Positions 28,865 to 38,294 of a DNA stretch of 64,000 bases are shown here, piece after piece. The DNA is taken from assembly GCF_014281965.1 (NCBI RefSeq), contig NZ_JACFTB010000001.1, forward strand, positions 186,001 through 250,000. The letters run 5' to 3'. Position 1 is the first letter of the stretch. Each line of letters opens with the position of its first letter. The notes beneath the pieces were generated by a model. The model saw nothing but the letters and a program-made list of their open reading frames with translations. It made no database searches and was not told the origin of the DNA. The DNA is from Rhodococcus sp. BP22 (GTDB lineage: Bacteria; Actinomycetota; Actinomycetes; Mycobacteriales; Mycobacteriaceae). A program made the position numbers and the translations under genes.

Positions 28865-29988
28865 CAGCTCGCAGCCCGCACCTTCTGGCCTCCGACGGTG
28901 ACTGTTTCGTAGACACGCATGATCTGTTCGGCGACGACCGGCCAGTCGTAATCGACAACGGCTCGACCTGCGGCTTCGACCAATCCGACCCGCAATTTCT
29001 CCGAGGACAACAGCGAATCGACAGCGGTCGCCAGCGCCTCGGAGTCGCCGATCGGAACGAGAAGCCCGGCGGCACCGTCGCGTAGCACTCGACGAAACGC
29101 ATCGAGCTCACTGGCAACTACTGCTGTTCCCGACGCCATCGCTTCGACGAGCACGATTCCGAAACTCTCACCACCGAGGTTCGGCGCGCAGTAGACGTCG
29201 GCACTGCGCATCGCAGAAGCCTTTTCCGCGTCGTCGACCTGTCCGAGGAATCTCAGATGATGGCCAAGCTTCCCTGCTTCGTTCCGCAGCTTGTCCTCGT
29301 CGCCGCGACCGACGACGAGAATCTCGATATCGGGATGCCGCGCTACGAGCGACGGGAGGGCACCGAGGAGCACCCCCATGCCTTTACGCGGTTCGTCGAA
29401 GCGCCCGAGAAACAGCACGGTTTTCCCCGCTCGCGGATAACCGAGCAGAAGCGGCGCCTCCGCGAATGCGGCGACGTCGACGCCATTGGGGATCTCGACG
29501 GCGTCACCACCGAGTGCTTCGACCTGCCACCGTCGGGCAAGCTCCGACACCGCAATTCTGCCGCTGATCTTCTCGTGGTAAGGCCGAAGCACCCCTTGAA
29601 AAGTGCTCAGGAACAACGACTTCGTGGTCGAGGTATGAAAAGTGGCGACGATCGGCCCGTCGGCAGCTTTCAGGGCGAGCATCGACAGACTCGGTGCATT
29701 GGGCTCATGAATGTGCAGAACGTCGAAATCGTTCTCACTGATCCATCGACGGATTCTCGAATATGTCACGGGCCCGAAACGCAGACGGGCAACAGAGCCG
29801 TTGTACGGAATCGCCAATGCCTCACCAGCCGAGACGACGAAGTCCGGGAGCAGAGTCTCTTCCGATGCCGGCGCCAACACGCTGACACGGTGTCCGCGCT
29901 CGATGAACACTTCGGCAAGTTGCTGTACGTGCGCTTGCACTCCGCCCGGAACGTCGAAGGAGTACGGGCAGACCATCCCGATCTTCAC
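28864..29988 (-). CDS. pimA: Phosphatidyl-myo-inositol mannosyltransferase PimA
   Basis: This GT4 enzyme adds the first mannose from GDP-mannose to phosphatidylinositol on the cytosolic membrane face. I start it at the GTG at 29988, which overlaps the patA stop as GTGA and gives MKIGMVCPYSFDVPGGVQ, with 374 aa. Visible are the GGVQ acceptor loop, HIHEP, the nucleotide-sugar part ILVVGRGDED, and the C-terminal E-x7-E motif in GESFGIVLVEAMASG. Its neighbours supply phosphatidylinositol (pgsA) and acylate the product (patA). Confidence 0.95.
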   Translation of the reverse strand: MKIGMVCPYSFDVPGGVQAHVQQLAEVFIERGHRVSVLAPASEETLLPDFVVSAGEALAIPYNGSVARLRFGPVTYSRIRRWISENDFDVLHIHEPNAPSLSMLALKAADGPIVATFHTSTTKSLFLSTFQGVLRPYHEKISGRIAVSELARRWQVEALGGDAVEIPNGVDVAAFAEAPLLLGYPRAGKTVLFLGRFDEPRKGMGVLLGALPSLVARHPDIEILVVGRGDEDKLRNEAGKLGHHLRFLGQVDDAEKASAMRSADVYCAPNLGGESFGIVLVEAMASGTAVVASELDAFRRVLRDGAAGLLVPIGDSEALATAVDSLLSSEKLRVGLVEAAGRAVVDYDWPVVAEQIMRVYETVTVGGQKVRAAS

Positions 29989-30890
29989 GACTCCTCGATT
30001 CGTGCTCTTCGCTTGTCCGAAAGGTCGGACATCCACAAGGGTTGCAACATGTGCCAATCCGCTGGGTGTTCGGCGATCTGCGAGGCGAACGAGTCCGCTA
30101 GCGCCTGAGTCGCAACGGCGACACCCTCGCTGACGTCGATGCGAGGTGAAATGGTGAAACCCCAGCCTTCACCGTCGAAGTAGCCGTGTACCGGTAGCAG
30201 GTGTGCCCCGGTATCGACTGCGAGCTTCGCAGGCCCGGCCGCCATTCGGGTCTGCTCTCCGAAGAACGAGACTGGTACACCCTGTTTCGCCAGATCGCGT
30301 TCACTGAGCAAGCACACGACCCCGTTGGCTCGAAGCCTCTCGGACAAGGCTGCGAAGGGCGGGGTTTCTCCCCCGCTCAGCGGAAATATCTCGAATCCGA
30401 GGCCTTCGCGGTAGTCGACGAACCGCTGATACAACGATTCGGGCTTCAGTCGTTCCGCAACGGTGGCGAAACGACCATAGGTCCGAACCAACCACATCCC
30501 TGCCATGTCCCAATTCCCACTGTGCGGCAGAGCCAGCACCGCCCCGGAACCCGCACTCAGTGCGGCATCGAGATGCTCGCGCCCGTAAACACATTTGTCG
30601 ATGACGGCGGCCTGGGAATCCAAATCCATCGATGGCAGCCGAAACGCTTCACGCCAGTAGCGGGCATAGGATCGGACACTGTCACGAATCAACTCGTCCG
30701 GCACCAGGTCCGGGTCCACACCGAGCACTCGGCCCAGATTCTTTCGCAGTTGCTCCGGGCCACCGCCGCGACGTGCAGCGACATCGGCACCCTTGTCGAA
30801 CAGCTTCCGAGCCAACGGGTCCGGAAGCGCTCGAACCACTCGCCACCCTGCGGCATACCCGGCATCAGTGGCGCGCTCGACGAGCGTCAT
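29985..30890 (-). CDS. patA: Phosphatidylinositol mannoside acyltransferase
   Basis: This LpxL/HtrB-type acyltransferase moves palmitoyl groups to the mannose of PIM1/PIM2. The ATG at 30890 sits 2 bp after the pgsA stop and gives 301 aa. The longer frame reads through pgsA out of phase. The catalytic H-x4-D motif is PHSGNWDM, and the second conserved block is VCLLSERDLAKQGVPVSFFGEQTRMAAGPAKLA. It sits between pgsA and pimA, the Rv2610c-Rv2612c order. Confidence 0.94.
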   Translation of the reverse strand: MTLVERATDAGYAAGWRVVRALPDPLARKLFDKGADVAARRGGGPEQLRKNLGRVLGVDPDLVPDELIRDSVRSYARYWREAFRLPSMDLDSQAAVIDKCVYGREHLDAALSAGSGAVLALPHSGNWDMAGMWLVRTYGRFATVAERLKPESLYQRFVDYREGLGFEIFPLSGGETPPFAALSERLRANGVVCLLSERDLAKQGVPVSFFGEQTRMAAGPAKLAVDTGAHLLPVHGYFDGEGWGFTISPRIDVSEGVAVATQALADSFASQIAEHPADWHMLQPLWMSDLSDKRRARIEES

Positions 30891-30892
30891 CT

Positions 30893-31576
30893 CTATTCGG
30901 CCTTCCCATCGGATCCGGCTTCGGGCGGCGTGGTCGGCGGGAAAATGATCTCGCGTGCGCCCTCGGAACTCCGTACGGCGAGTACTCGCTGAAAGACTGT
31001 CACCACGCTCGCCACTGCGAGAATCCACATCGCCGGATAGATCAGGCTCTGTAGCCAAGGAATATCGAAATGGCGACCGACACCGGTCAATCCAGCGCCG
31101 ACGAGCACGATCACCAGGCGGTCCGGGCGTTCTATCCAACCACCGTCAGCCGACAGACCCGATGCTTCGGCGCGCGCCTTGGCGTAGGAGATGACCTGGG
31201 AAGTCACGAGACAGATCAGCGTTGCAATCAGCAATGGCTTGTCGTTCTCGGTGAACACCGCCCACCACGCAAGCCCACCGAAAATGGCACCATCGGCGAC
31301 CCGGTCGCAGGTGGCGTCGAGAACCGCGCCGTACTTGGTGCCACCACCTCTGGCCCGAGCCATTGCACCGTCGAGCATGTCGAACAAGACGAACAACGTG
31401 ATGACGACTGATCCCCACCACAGGTAGCCGCCCGGGAACAGCGTCACCGCGGCTGCCACTGTCGCGACCGTCCCGATCAGCGTCACCGAGTTCGGCGTCA
31501 GCCCGGTGCTGTTCAGCGCCTTACCCAGCGGGGCGGTCAGCTTCGATACCGAAGCCCGTCCGAAGACGCTCAACAT
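30893..31576 (-). CDS. pgsA: CDP-alcohol phosphatidyltransferase: phosphatidylinositol phosphate synthase
   Basis: This polytopic enzyme of 227 aa joins CDP-diacylglycerol and inositol-1-phosphate. The signature DG-x2-AR-x8-G-x3-D-x3-D is complete, spanning DMLDGAMARARGGG and YGAVLDATCDRVADG. Five to six helices are predicted. I chose the ATG at 31576 (MLSVFGRASVSK), because the frame extending to 31642 would run into the HIT gene. It feeds patA and pimA immediately downstream. Confidence 0.93.
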   Translation of the reverse strand: MLSVFGRASVSKLTAPLGKALNSTGLTPNSVTLIGTVATVAAAVTLFPGGYLWWGSVVITLFVLFDMLDGAMARARGGGTKYGAVLDATCDRVADGAIFGGLAWWAVFTENDKPLLIATLICLVTSQVISYAKARAEASGLSADGGWIERPDRLVIVLVGAGLTGVGRHFDIPWLQSLIYPAMWILAVASVVTVFQRVLAVRSSEGAREIIFPPTTPPEAGSDGKAE

Positions 31577-31601
31577 GACGACGTCCCGTCGCCGCGCCGA
31601 C

Positions 31602-32144
31602 TCATTCGTTCCATGCCGATGACAGGAGAGCACGAGTCTCACGTAGCAACTGAGGCATCACCTTGGTGCCGCCGATCACGGTGATGAAATTCGCATCGCC
31701 TCCCCATCGGGGAACGATGTGCTGATGAAGATGCTCGGACAACGAACCGCCTGCTGCAGCACCGAGATTGAGGCCGACGTTGAATCCGTTAGGCCGCGAC
31801 ACTCTTTTGATGACACGGATGGTGTTCTGAGTGAACTCCATCAGCTCGGCGCTCTCGGCGGAGGTGAGATCCTCGAGCGCGGCGACACGCCGGTACGGCA
31901 CAACCATCGTGTGCCCGGGGTTGTACGGATAGAGATTGAGCACGGCATACACCTGCTCGCCCCGCGCCACGACGAGACCGTCCTCGTCACTCATCTGCGG
32001 AATGTCGGAGAACGGTTCGCTCGACTGATTTTTTGCCCCGGGCGCCTCGGCTATGTACGACATCCGATGCGGCGTCCACAACCGCTGCAGACGATCGGGA
32101 TGACCGAGACCGGTATCGACGATCGCCGCATCCTGTTCGGGCAT
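31602..32144 (-). CDS. HIT-domain hydrolase/phosphorylase (Ap4A phosphorylase-like, Rv2613c family)
   Basis: This 180-aa protein contains the histidine triad HLHQHIV and the Asn-containing NGFNVGLNLGAAAGGS, with RLWTPHRMSYIAE near the start. The M. tuberculosis orthologue Rv2613c is described as an Ap4A phosphorylase. The gene lies 2 bp after thrS, so dinucleoside polyphosphate turnover and the synthetase that can make such molecules share a transcript. Confidence 0.9.
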   Translation of the reverse strand: MPEQDAAIVDTGLGHPDRLQRLWTPHRMSYIAEAPGAKNQSSEPFSDIPQMSDEDGLVVARGEQVYAVLNLYPYNPGHTMVVPYRRVAALEDLTSAESAELMEFTQNTIRVIKRVSRPNGFNVGLNLGAAAGGSLSEHLHQHIVPRWGGDANFITVIGGTKVMPQLLRETRALLSSAWNE

Positions 32145-32146
32145 TG

Positions 32147-34210
32147 TCAGCTCACTCCTGAAGTGTCGGGAACAAAGAGCGCGGCAGTAGGAGATGTATT
32201 GGTGCGTGCGGTAACCCAGCCGGCAATCAGCGTCACCGCATCAGCTGTCGGGACACCGTTGACCTGAGTGCCGTCACGGAAACGGAAACTGACAGCACCT
32301 GCCTCGACGTCGCGCTCTCCTGCCAGGAGCATGAAAGGAACCTTCTGCGCGGTCTGGTTGAAGATCTTCTTCTGCATGCGATCGTCGCTCGCGTCGACCT
32401 CCGCACGTATCCCAAGCTTCTTCAAGTCGGCAATCACGGAGAACAAATGGTCTTGATGGACTTCTGCGACGGGGATGCCGACGACCTGTACCGGTGACAG
32501 CCACGCTGGGAACGCTCCAGCGTAATGCTCTGTCAGTAGGCCGAAGAATCGCTCGATGGAGCCGAACAGAGCCCGGTGAATCATGACCGGACGCTCCTTC
32601 GTCCCACCGGACGCGGTGTACTCGAGCTCGAACCGGTCGGGCAAGTTGAAATCGAGTTGAATGGTCGACATCTGCCAGGTTCGACCGAGAGCGTCCCTGG
32701 CCTGCACCGAGATCTTCGGACCGTAGAACGCGGCACCGCCGGGATCCGGCACCAAGTCCAGGCCCGATGCGGCAGCGACCTCGGCGAGCGTATTGGTTGC
32801 TTCTTCCCACACCTCGTCGCTTCCCACGGACTTCTCCGGGTTACGGGTCGACAGTTCGAGATAGAACTCGTCGAGCCCGTAGTCCTTGAGGAGGCCGAGC
32901 ACGAATTCCAGTGCCCGAGTGAGCTCGTCGTGCATCTGATCCCGTGTGCAGAAGATGTGAGCATCGTCCTGAGTCATTCCGCGCACACGAGTGAGCCCGT
33001 GAATCACACCGGACTTCTCGTAGCGATACACCGACCCGAACTCGAACAAGCGCAGTGGCAGTTCGCGATACGACCGACCCCGCGAGCGGAAGATCAAGTT
33101 GTGCATCGGGCAATTCATCGGCTTGAGGTAGTAGTCCTGGCCGGGCTTGCGCACCACGCCATCCTCATCGAGTTCGGCGTCGAGATGCATCGCGGGGAAC
33201 ATTCCGTCGCGGTACCAATCCAAATGGCCAGAAACCTCGTACAGATGGCCCTTGGTGATATGTGGAGTGTTGACGAACTCGTAGCCCTCTTCGATATGAC
33301 GTTGACGTGAGTAGTTCTCGAGCTCGTTTCGGATCACTCCACCCTTCGGGTGGAAAACCGGAAGACCCGAGCCCAGCTCGTCCGGGAAGCTGAACAAGTC
33401 GAGCTCCGAACCCAACTTGCGGTGGTCTCGGCGCTCGGCTTCCGCCAGCAACTCGAGGTGCTTGTCCAGCGCCTCGGTCGACTCCCATGCAGTGCCGTAG
33501 ATCCGCTGCAGGTCCGCGTTGTCCTGGTTTCCGCGCCAATATGCGGCGGAGCTCCGAGTCAATTTGAACGCCGGCACGTATTTGGTAGTCGGGATATGCG
33601 GCCCGCGGCACAAATCCCCCCAGATGCGTTCTCCGGTTCGGGGATTCAAGTTGTCGTACGCGGTGAGTTCGCCGCCGCCGATTTCCATGATCTCGGGATC
33701 GTCGATACCGGACTTGTCGTTCACGAGCTCGAGCTTGTACGGCTCATCTGCGAGTTCTTCGCGTGCCTGGTCGATCGACTCGTACACCCGCCGCGAGAAT
33801 CGCTGGCCGGCCTTGACGATCTGCTTCATCTTCTTCTCGAGAGCAGTCAGATCCTCGGGAGTGAAAGGAGTCTTCACGTCGAAGTCGTAGTAGAAGCCGT
33901 CCTTGATGAAGGGACCGATTCCCAGTTTGGCGTCCGGAAAAAGTTCTTGCACGGCCTGCGCGAGGACATGTGCGGCCGAATGGCGGATGACGCTTCGCCC
34001 GTCTTCGGTGTTCGCAGCAACCGGCTCGACCTCGGCATCGCCCTCAGGAGCCCACGACAGGTCGCGAAGGTGACCTTCGGCGTCTCGGACCACCACGATG
34101 GCGTCGGGCCCCTTGTTCGGCAGACCGGTGTCCCGTAACGCCGTTCCAGCGGTCGTTCCAGCCGGCACCATGATGCGGGCGGGTGAGACGTCTGTTACGG
34201 GCATTGTCAC
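32147..34210 (-). CDS. thrS: Threonyl-tRNA synthetase
   Basis: This class II synthetase of 687 aa has a GTG start with GAGGAG 9 nt upstream. Domains in order are TGS (to ~70), the editing/SAD domain with [12 protein letters not shown] and the RGPHIPTT metal site, then the catalytic core with [19 protein letters not shown]-type motif 2 ([13 protein letters not shown]) and [13 protein letters not shown]-terminal anticodon-binding domain begins at [10 protein letters not shown]. It opens the thrS-HIT-pgsA-patA-pimA-Nudix transcript. Confidence 0.97.
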   Translation of the reverse strand: MTMPVTDVSPARIMVPAGTTAGTALRDTGLPNKGPDAIVVVRDAEGHLRDLSWAPEGDAEVEPVAANTEDGRSVIRHSAAHVLAQAVQELFPDAKLGIGPFIKDGFYYDFDVKTPFTPEDLTALEKKMKQIVKAGQRFSRRVYESIDQAREELADEPYKLELVNDKSGIDDPEIMEIGGGELTAYDNLNPRTGERIWGDLCRGPHIPTTKYVPAFKLTRSSAAYWRGNQDNADLQRIYGTAWESTEALDKHLELLAEAERRDHRKLGSELDLFSFPDELGSGLPVFHPKGGVIRNELENYSRQRHIEEGYEFVNTPHITKGHLYEVSGHLDWYRDGMFPAMHLDAELDEDGVVRKPGQDYYLKPMNCPMHNLIFRSRGRSYRELPLRLFEFGSVYRYEKSGVIHGLTRVRGMTQDDAHIFCTRDQMHDELTRALEFVLGLLKDYGLDEFYLELSTRNPEKSVGSDEVWEEATNTLAEVAAASGLDLVPDPGGAAFYGPKISVQARDALGRTWQMSTIQLDFNLPDRFELEYTASGGTKERPVMIHRALFGSIERFFGLLTEHYAGAFPAWLSPVQVVGIPVAEVHQDHLFSVIADLKKLGIRAEVDASDDRMQKKIFNQTAQKVPFMLLAGERDVEAGAVSFRFRDGTQVNGVPTADAVTLIAGWVTARTNTSPTAALFVPDTSGVS

Positions 34211-34309
34211 GGCGATGTACTCCTCGATAGGTCATTTCGGTCGGGTGAGACCGAAGGACAGCCTATCGGGAACTCTCCTCGGACTCTTACCTCACTCCGG
34301 CCTGCATGG

Positions 34310-34768
34310 TCAGAGTGGGCTCGCGAGCCACTGCCAGTCCGGCCCGACCCAACCGGCGACCAGATACAGACCGCCGATCAACCACAACGTAGCGACGACG
34401 ATACCCGCGGTGAGCAGCACTCCTGCTCCCCTGGTTGCGATCGGCTGTCGCGAGAACCAATCCATGAACGCGTCGTACTTCCCGCGGGCGAACTGTAGGA
34501 GCCGATGTGCCCAGGTGAACTCGGAAGCGAGGATTCCCAGACCGGCGAAGACGATCAGCCAGCCCGGACCCGGGTACGGGATGGCAATGATGCCGAGAAC
34601 CAGGACTGCAAGCCCGACGACACCGACCACGATGCGGTAGGTCAGGTCGAGCGCCGCATTCGACCCGATCTTGTCGCGAAATCGCTGCCTCCGCTGAGAG
34701 AGGCGATCGAGAACACTGTCCTCGTTGTCGATCTCCGCCTGATCGGTGCGAACGTCGTCGGCTGCCAC
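34310..34768 (-). CDS. PGPGW-type transmembrane protein (TIGR02611 family)
   Basis: This 152-aa protein begins at a GTG. It has a charged N-terminus, two closely spaced helices around IIAIPYPGPGWLIVFAGLGILASEF (with the PGPGW signature), and a third helix near the C-terminus (AGVLLTAGIVVATLWLIGGLYLVAG). The family is widespread in actinobacteria next to thrS and has no known function. It lies 99 bp upstream of thrS. Confidence 0.8.
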   Translation of the reverse strand: MAADDVRTDQAEIDNEDSVLDRLSQRRQRFRDKIGSNAALDLTYRIVVGVVGLAVLVLGIIAIPYPGPGWLIVFAGLGILASEFTWAHRLLQFARGKYDAFMDWFSRQPIATRGAGVLLTAGIVVATLWLIGGLYLVAGWVGPDWQWLASPL

Positions 34769-34925
34769 GGTCCCAGGCTAGACGAATCAGCCACGCGGCG
34801 TGCCGCACCAACCACCTCGGCAGCGTGAGCTATCTGGGAATCCCCGTCCGTAAGGGGCGGGAGGATGTCAAACAAAGGACGCGGACTTCTGCTCGGTCCG
34901 ATCAGCATGCTGCCTGGCGAGCGGG

Positions 34926-35369
34926 CTATGGGTTGAGAAGCCCCACAGCAGGCACACCAATGGGAATAGGGGACGTCACAGCGGTGGCCCAGATGCCGAC
35001 GGGCCCGTTGCCTGTGGTGATGGTCGTAGGTGTCGACCCGACAACCGTGGCACCGCTAGCCCCATTCGCGAAGTTGATCCACCGCACCGACAAATCTTGG
35101 GTGAACCCAGCGCACCGTGGTCCCAGCGGGTTGCACATCGGACCAGCACTGAAACGGACGTTGCCTGTTCCATTGGTGGCTGCGTCGAGTATCTCGTAAC
35201 CGAAGGGGAACGGGTCGCCTGCGACGAAGTCGGTTCGGAAGGTGTGCGAGGTGAACGCCGGTTCGTCCACCGGTGCGGCCGCCGCGGGAGCGATGCCCGC
35301 TACTGCGGCACCTGCCAGGGCACACCCAACCACGGCAGAGCGTATGAGATTCGTGCGACGTGAAAACAT
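34926..35369 (-). CDS. Secreted protein of unknown function
   Basis: The ATG at 35369 is preceded by GAGGAG. The first ~32 residues are a Sec signal peptide (LIRSAVVGCALAGAAVAGIAPAAAA). The mature part, ~115 aa, is beta-rich with two cysteines in PMCNPLGPRCAG that may pair, and ends GVPAVGLLNP. I do not recognise the family. Similar small secreted proteins with two cysteines are frequent in Rhodococcus and Nocardia. Confidence 0.65.
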   Translation of the reverse strand: MFSRRTNLIRSAVVGCALAGAAVAGIAPAAAAPVDEPAFTSHTFRTDFVAGDPFPFGYEILDAATNGTGNVRFSAGPMCNPLGPRCAGFTQDLSVRWINFANGASGATVVGSTPTTITTGNGPVGIWATAVTSPIPIGVPAVGLLNP

Positions 35370-35579
35370 CGATGACTCCTCGGGTCGGCGCTGTGTGTGC
35401 CGTATCAATTCGGCGCCACCGTACCGCTGCACCTGGATCAGGATCAATGGTTCGCGGCGCACACTCTCGTCCATCTAGTTGCCGGCAAAGAAGACGAGCG
35501 CAGTGAAATTCGATTTCATCGAACCACACCCGTCTCCGGCTTCAGACGATCCGACCGGAGGTTTCTCCCGTCGCCACCA

Positions 35580-36599
35580 CTATCGAGTGCGCAGGGCAGG
35601 GGCAAGGGTGGTGCGCCAGGCTTCGCGGAGCTCGTCTTCGAACAGTCCCCAGGTGTGCGCGCCTTCGGTGCGCATCGACACTGTCGCCGGCACACCCTGC
35701 GCTCGCAGCGCGTCGACGAAGATGCCGGTGCAATAGTGCACCAGCGCTTCGACTGCCATCCCGCCGAACGGAGGGATGGCTCCGGCGGGAATTTGGTCCA
35801 CGGGTCCTGGATTGCCCTGCGAGGCAGAGACATACACCGCAGTTCCGCGTATCCGCTCGACGTTGACGGACGGGTCGTGCTCACGCCAGCCCGGGCTTCC
35901 CGGTGGACCCCACATGTTGAACGGATTGTTCAATCCTCCCGCGATCATTGCCGATATCCCAGCTACTGCAAGGGGGTCCGAGGGGGCCGGGCAACCACTG
36001 AACGAGGCAGCAGCATCGAATACATCCGGAGCCTGAATCGCCAAGTCCAATGCCGGGCCACCGGACATCGACACCCCCGCTACCGCCCGGCGCCCGTTCG
36101 AGCCGTATGCGGCGTCGATCGCAGCTGGCAGTTCCCGGGTGAGGTAGGTCTGCCAGCGATTGGTCCCTAGCATCGGATCCGGTGCCTGCCAATCGGTGTA
36201 GAAACTGAACCGGCCCCCGATCGGTAGCACCACCGTCACGTTCTTGCCCGCGAAGAACCCTTCGACACCGGAATTGTTGAGCCACCCCACCCCGTCCTCG
36301 TTACCCAAAGCCCCGTTGAGCAGAACCAGCGACGGAGTTACCCCACCGGATGCGGGACGGAGGACTTCGTTGGCGATGACCCTGTTCATCGACGGTGAAA
36401 ACACCTCGAGAACCTCTCGGGTCGCCGACACCGGACGTCGTTCCACCATCTGTTCAATCTCTGCCGAGCCGGAACCGGGCGGTTGCGCATACGCTGGAAC
36501 CCCGACAGAAGCCATAGTCGTGACCGCGGCGGCAAGCACCGCAACCGCTTTAGGCCCCATGGACCTCGTACCGGGCTTCCGACTCAATTTCTGCCTCAT
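35580..36599 (-). CDS. Antigen 85-like esterase/mycolyltransferase
   Basis: This 339-aa secreted alpha/beta hydrolase has a signal peptide (KAVAVLAAAVTTMASVGVPAYA) and mature features of the Ag85 family: VLEVFSPSMNRVIANEVLRP, GNEDGVGWLNN, VVLPIGGRFSFYTDW, and the nucleophile elbow GVSMSGGPALDLA. A C-terminal His is in TEGAHTWGLFEDEL. Such enzymes transfer mycolic acids to trehalose or arabinogalactan, so this supports a mycolate envelope. The start is one of several in-frame Met codons (36608 or 36599), and neither has a clear ribosome site. Confidence 0.82.
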   Translation of the reverse strand: MRQKLSRKPGTRSMGPKAVAVLAAAVTTMASVGVPAYAQPPGSGSAEIEQMVERRPVSATREVLEVFSPSMNRVIANEVLRPASGGVTPSLVLLNGALGNEDGVGWLNNSGVEGFFAGKNVTVVLPIGGRFSFYTDWQAPDPMLGTNRWQTYLTRELPAAIDAAYGSNGRRAVAGVSMSGGPALDLAIQAPDVFDAAASFSGCPAPSDPLAVAGISAMIAGGLNNPFNMWGPPGSPGWREHDPSVNVERIRGTAVYVSASQGNPGPVDQIPAGAIPPFGGMAVEALVHYCTGIFVDALRAQGVPATVSMRTEGAHTWGLFEDELREAWRTTLAPALRTR

Positions 36600-36869
36600 T
36601 GGCCACATAAGCACCAGACGAGCATTGCACGAGCATCGTTGCCTTCCGCTAACGATCGAGTCACAAATCCGTTCGCTCCGTCCGTGTCGAGACCGCGCAA
36701 ATGCAACTATTGCCCGACGGCCCGCACCTGCTCGGTACTCGTTCGGAATGAACGAGTCCGTAGACAGCACCAAAACACCCTCACCCGCACGCACAACACC
36801 TCGAAATTCCGCTGCCCGGGCTACACCCAGGGACAGATATGGCCGAAACGGGCCCAGTGACACCCGGGT

Positions 36870-37350
36870 CGTCATGATCGATATCGACGCTGATTACCTG
36901 CCGCAGCATCCGCTGGATGTGTTCGCGAACGGATCGGGAGCGCCCGTACCGTTGATCATCGGCACCAATTCGCATGAGGGCCGGTTTTTTTCCGCGCATT
37001 CTCAACATCATCCCGACCGACGATCCTGTGCGCGCAAGGTCACGCCGAGCATGCTACCGCTACCATTACGCGCCGCGCTTGCTGAACCTCAGCGGCTTTC
37101 ACGCCACCCATGACACCGAACTGCTGGCAGTGTTCGGCATTGCGAACGACCTACCCGGTTGCGCCGCAACACTTCTCGGTTGTCGCGCCGGGGCGGTCAC
37201 GGACACGATGCAGTCGCATTGGCTGAACTTCGCGCGCCACAGCGTTCCTGAATCTACATGGCCCGCTTACACAACGGAACGACGCGGGACGCTGATCATC
37301 GATCACCGGTCCGCGTCGAAATTAGTCCATCGAGTGATCGTCGCTAGGGG
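36870..37350 (+). pseudogene. Remnant of a type-B carboxylesterase
   Basis: Only a C-terminal part remains. Frame 1 gives DADYLPQHPLDVFANGSG and PLIIGTNSHEGRFF, typical of para-nitrobenzyl-esterase-like enzymes. Reading then shifts at a run of seven T (near 36987) into frame 2, which gives PRILNIIPTDD. After what looks like an internal deletion it gives RYHYAPRLLNLSG, HDTELLAVFG and MQSHWLNFARHSVPESTWPAY. The N-terminal two-thirds, including the nucleophile Ser, is missing. It converges on the LppP/LprE gene. Confidence 0.7.
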
Positions 37351-37377
37351 TGGCTGGGCTACCACCACCGTCGATAG

Positions 37378-38061
37378 CTAACCGAAGTTGTACACCTCGG
37401 TCGGCACCGGTACGTCCGACACAACGTTCGAGCCGTCCCAGCTGAACGTCACGTCTGCATTGCCCTGCGGGCAGCAGTTCGGCTCGTCGCCCACCAGCCA
37501 CGAATAGTGCACGGTCACCGAATCATCGGTGCTACCGGATATCGACGTGAACGCGGACGGGCTCGGGGTGGCAAGCCGGGCGAACATATTGTCGTGAAAA
37601 AACATGATGTTTTCGGGCGAACTGCCGGTGCCGCTGGGGGTCTCGGCGACCGCCCACGTGAGCGTCGGGCAGTTCGGCGTTGTCGCCGTCGTGTGCTCAC
37701 CGATTTCGTAGTAATCGCTTCCCGGCGGCGGGCCCAATGTGGCTATGACATTCTGCACCAGGTCGGAACTGGTGTCCAAGCACGGATTCCCTTGGTCCAC
37801 CGGCACCGCCGCCGATGGATCCGTCGGGTTGTCCACCGGCGTCGGCGGAAGTGGCGCGTCCGGAGTCGCCGGGGCACCCGACTCGCCCGGCCGGGCCGAC
37901 GCACCTACCGAACTGCTCACCCGGGTGGGTGCAGATGTCTGCGACTTCACCGCATCGACTGTGCTGGTTGCAGCCGCCCCCACACTGCCGTCGTCGGAAC
38001 ATCCGGTCGTCAAAGCCAGCACCACAGCTGCAGCTATTGCTGCGTGCACAAGTGTCTTCAT
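37378..38061 (-). CDS. LppP/LprE-family lipoprotein
   Basis: The ATG at 38061 has GAGGGG upstream and gives 227 aa. The signal peptide ends in the lipobox LTTG-C. A Ser/Thr/Pro-rich linker (~30-95) precedes the conserved domain: NPCLDTSSDLVQNVIATLG, PNCPTLTWAVAE, PENIMFFHDNMF and the C-terminal FSWDGSNVV. LppP/LprE proteins are mycolate-actinomycete lipoproteins; in M. tuberculosis relatives are linked to virulence, mechanism unknown. Confidence 0.8.
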   Translation of the reverse strand: MKTLVHAAIAAAVVLALTTGCSDDGSVGAAATSTVDAVKSQTSAPTRVSSSVGASARPGESGAPATPDAPLPPTPVDNPTDPSAAVPVDQGNPCLDTSSDLVQNVIATLGPPPGSDYYEIGEHTTATTPNCPTLTWAVAETPSGTGSSPENIMFFHDNMFARLATPSPSAFTSISGSTDDSVTVHYSWLVGDEPNCCPQGNADVTFSWDGSNVVSDVPVPTEVYNFG

Positions 38062-38294
38062 AATCCCCTCGGTCCTCCCGACTGTCGGGCGACCGCCAAT
38101 CACCATCGCTCAACAGGTCTCTCGCATTGGGCGGGGTGACTGTTACGCCCATTACGTAACGAATTCATCCAATAGGCAGGACATGAACGGGACAAGGTCA
38201 CTTTCATCGAAGGCGACCTCGCCCACAGATCCGCCCGCCGCTGTCCGGAGTGTCTGTCGGTCATGCCGGCATCACACCTGGCATATTTCATAGC

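Noticed and set aside
34211-34309. T-box or other leader before thrS
   Set aside because: The 99-bp gap is too short and shows no T-box sequence or specifier stem.
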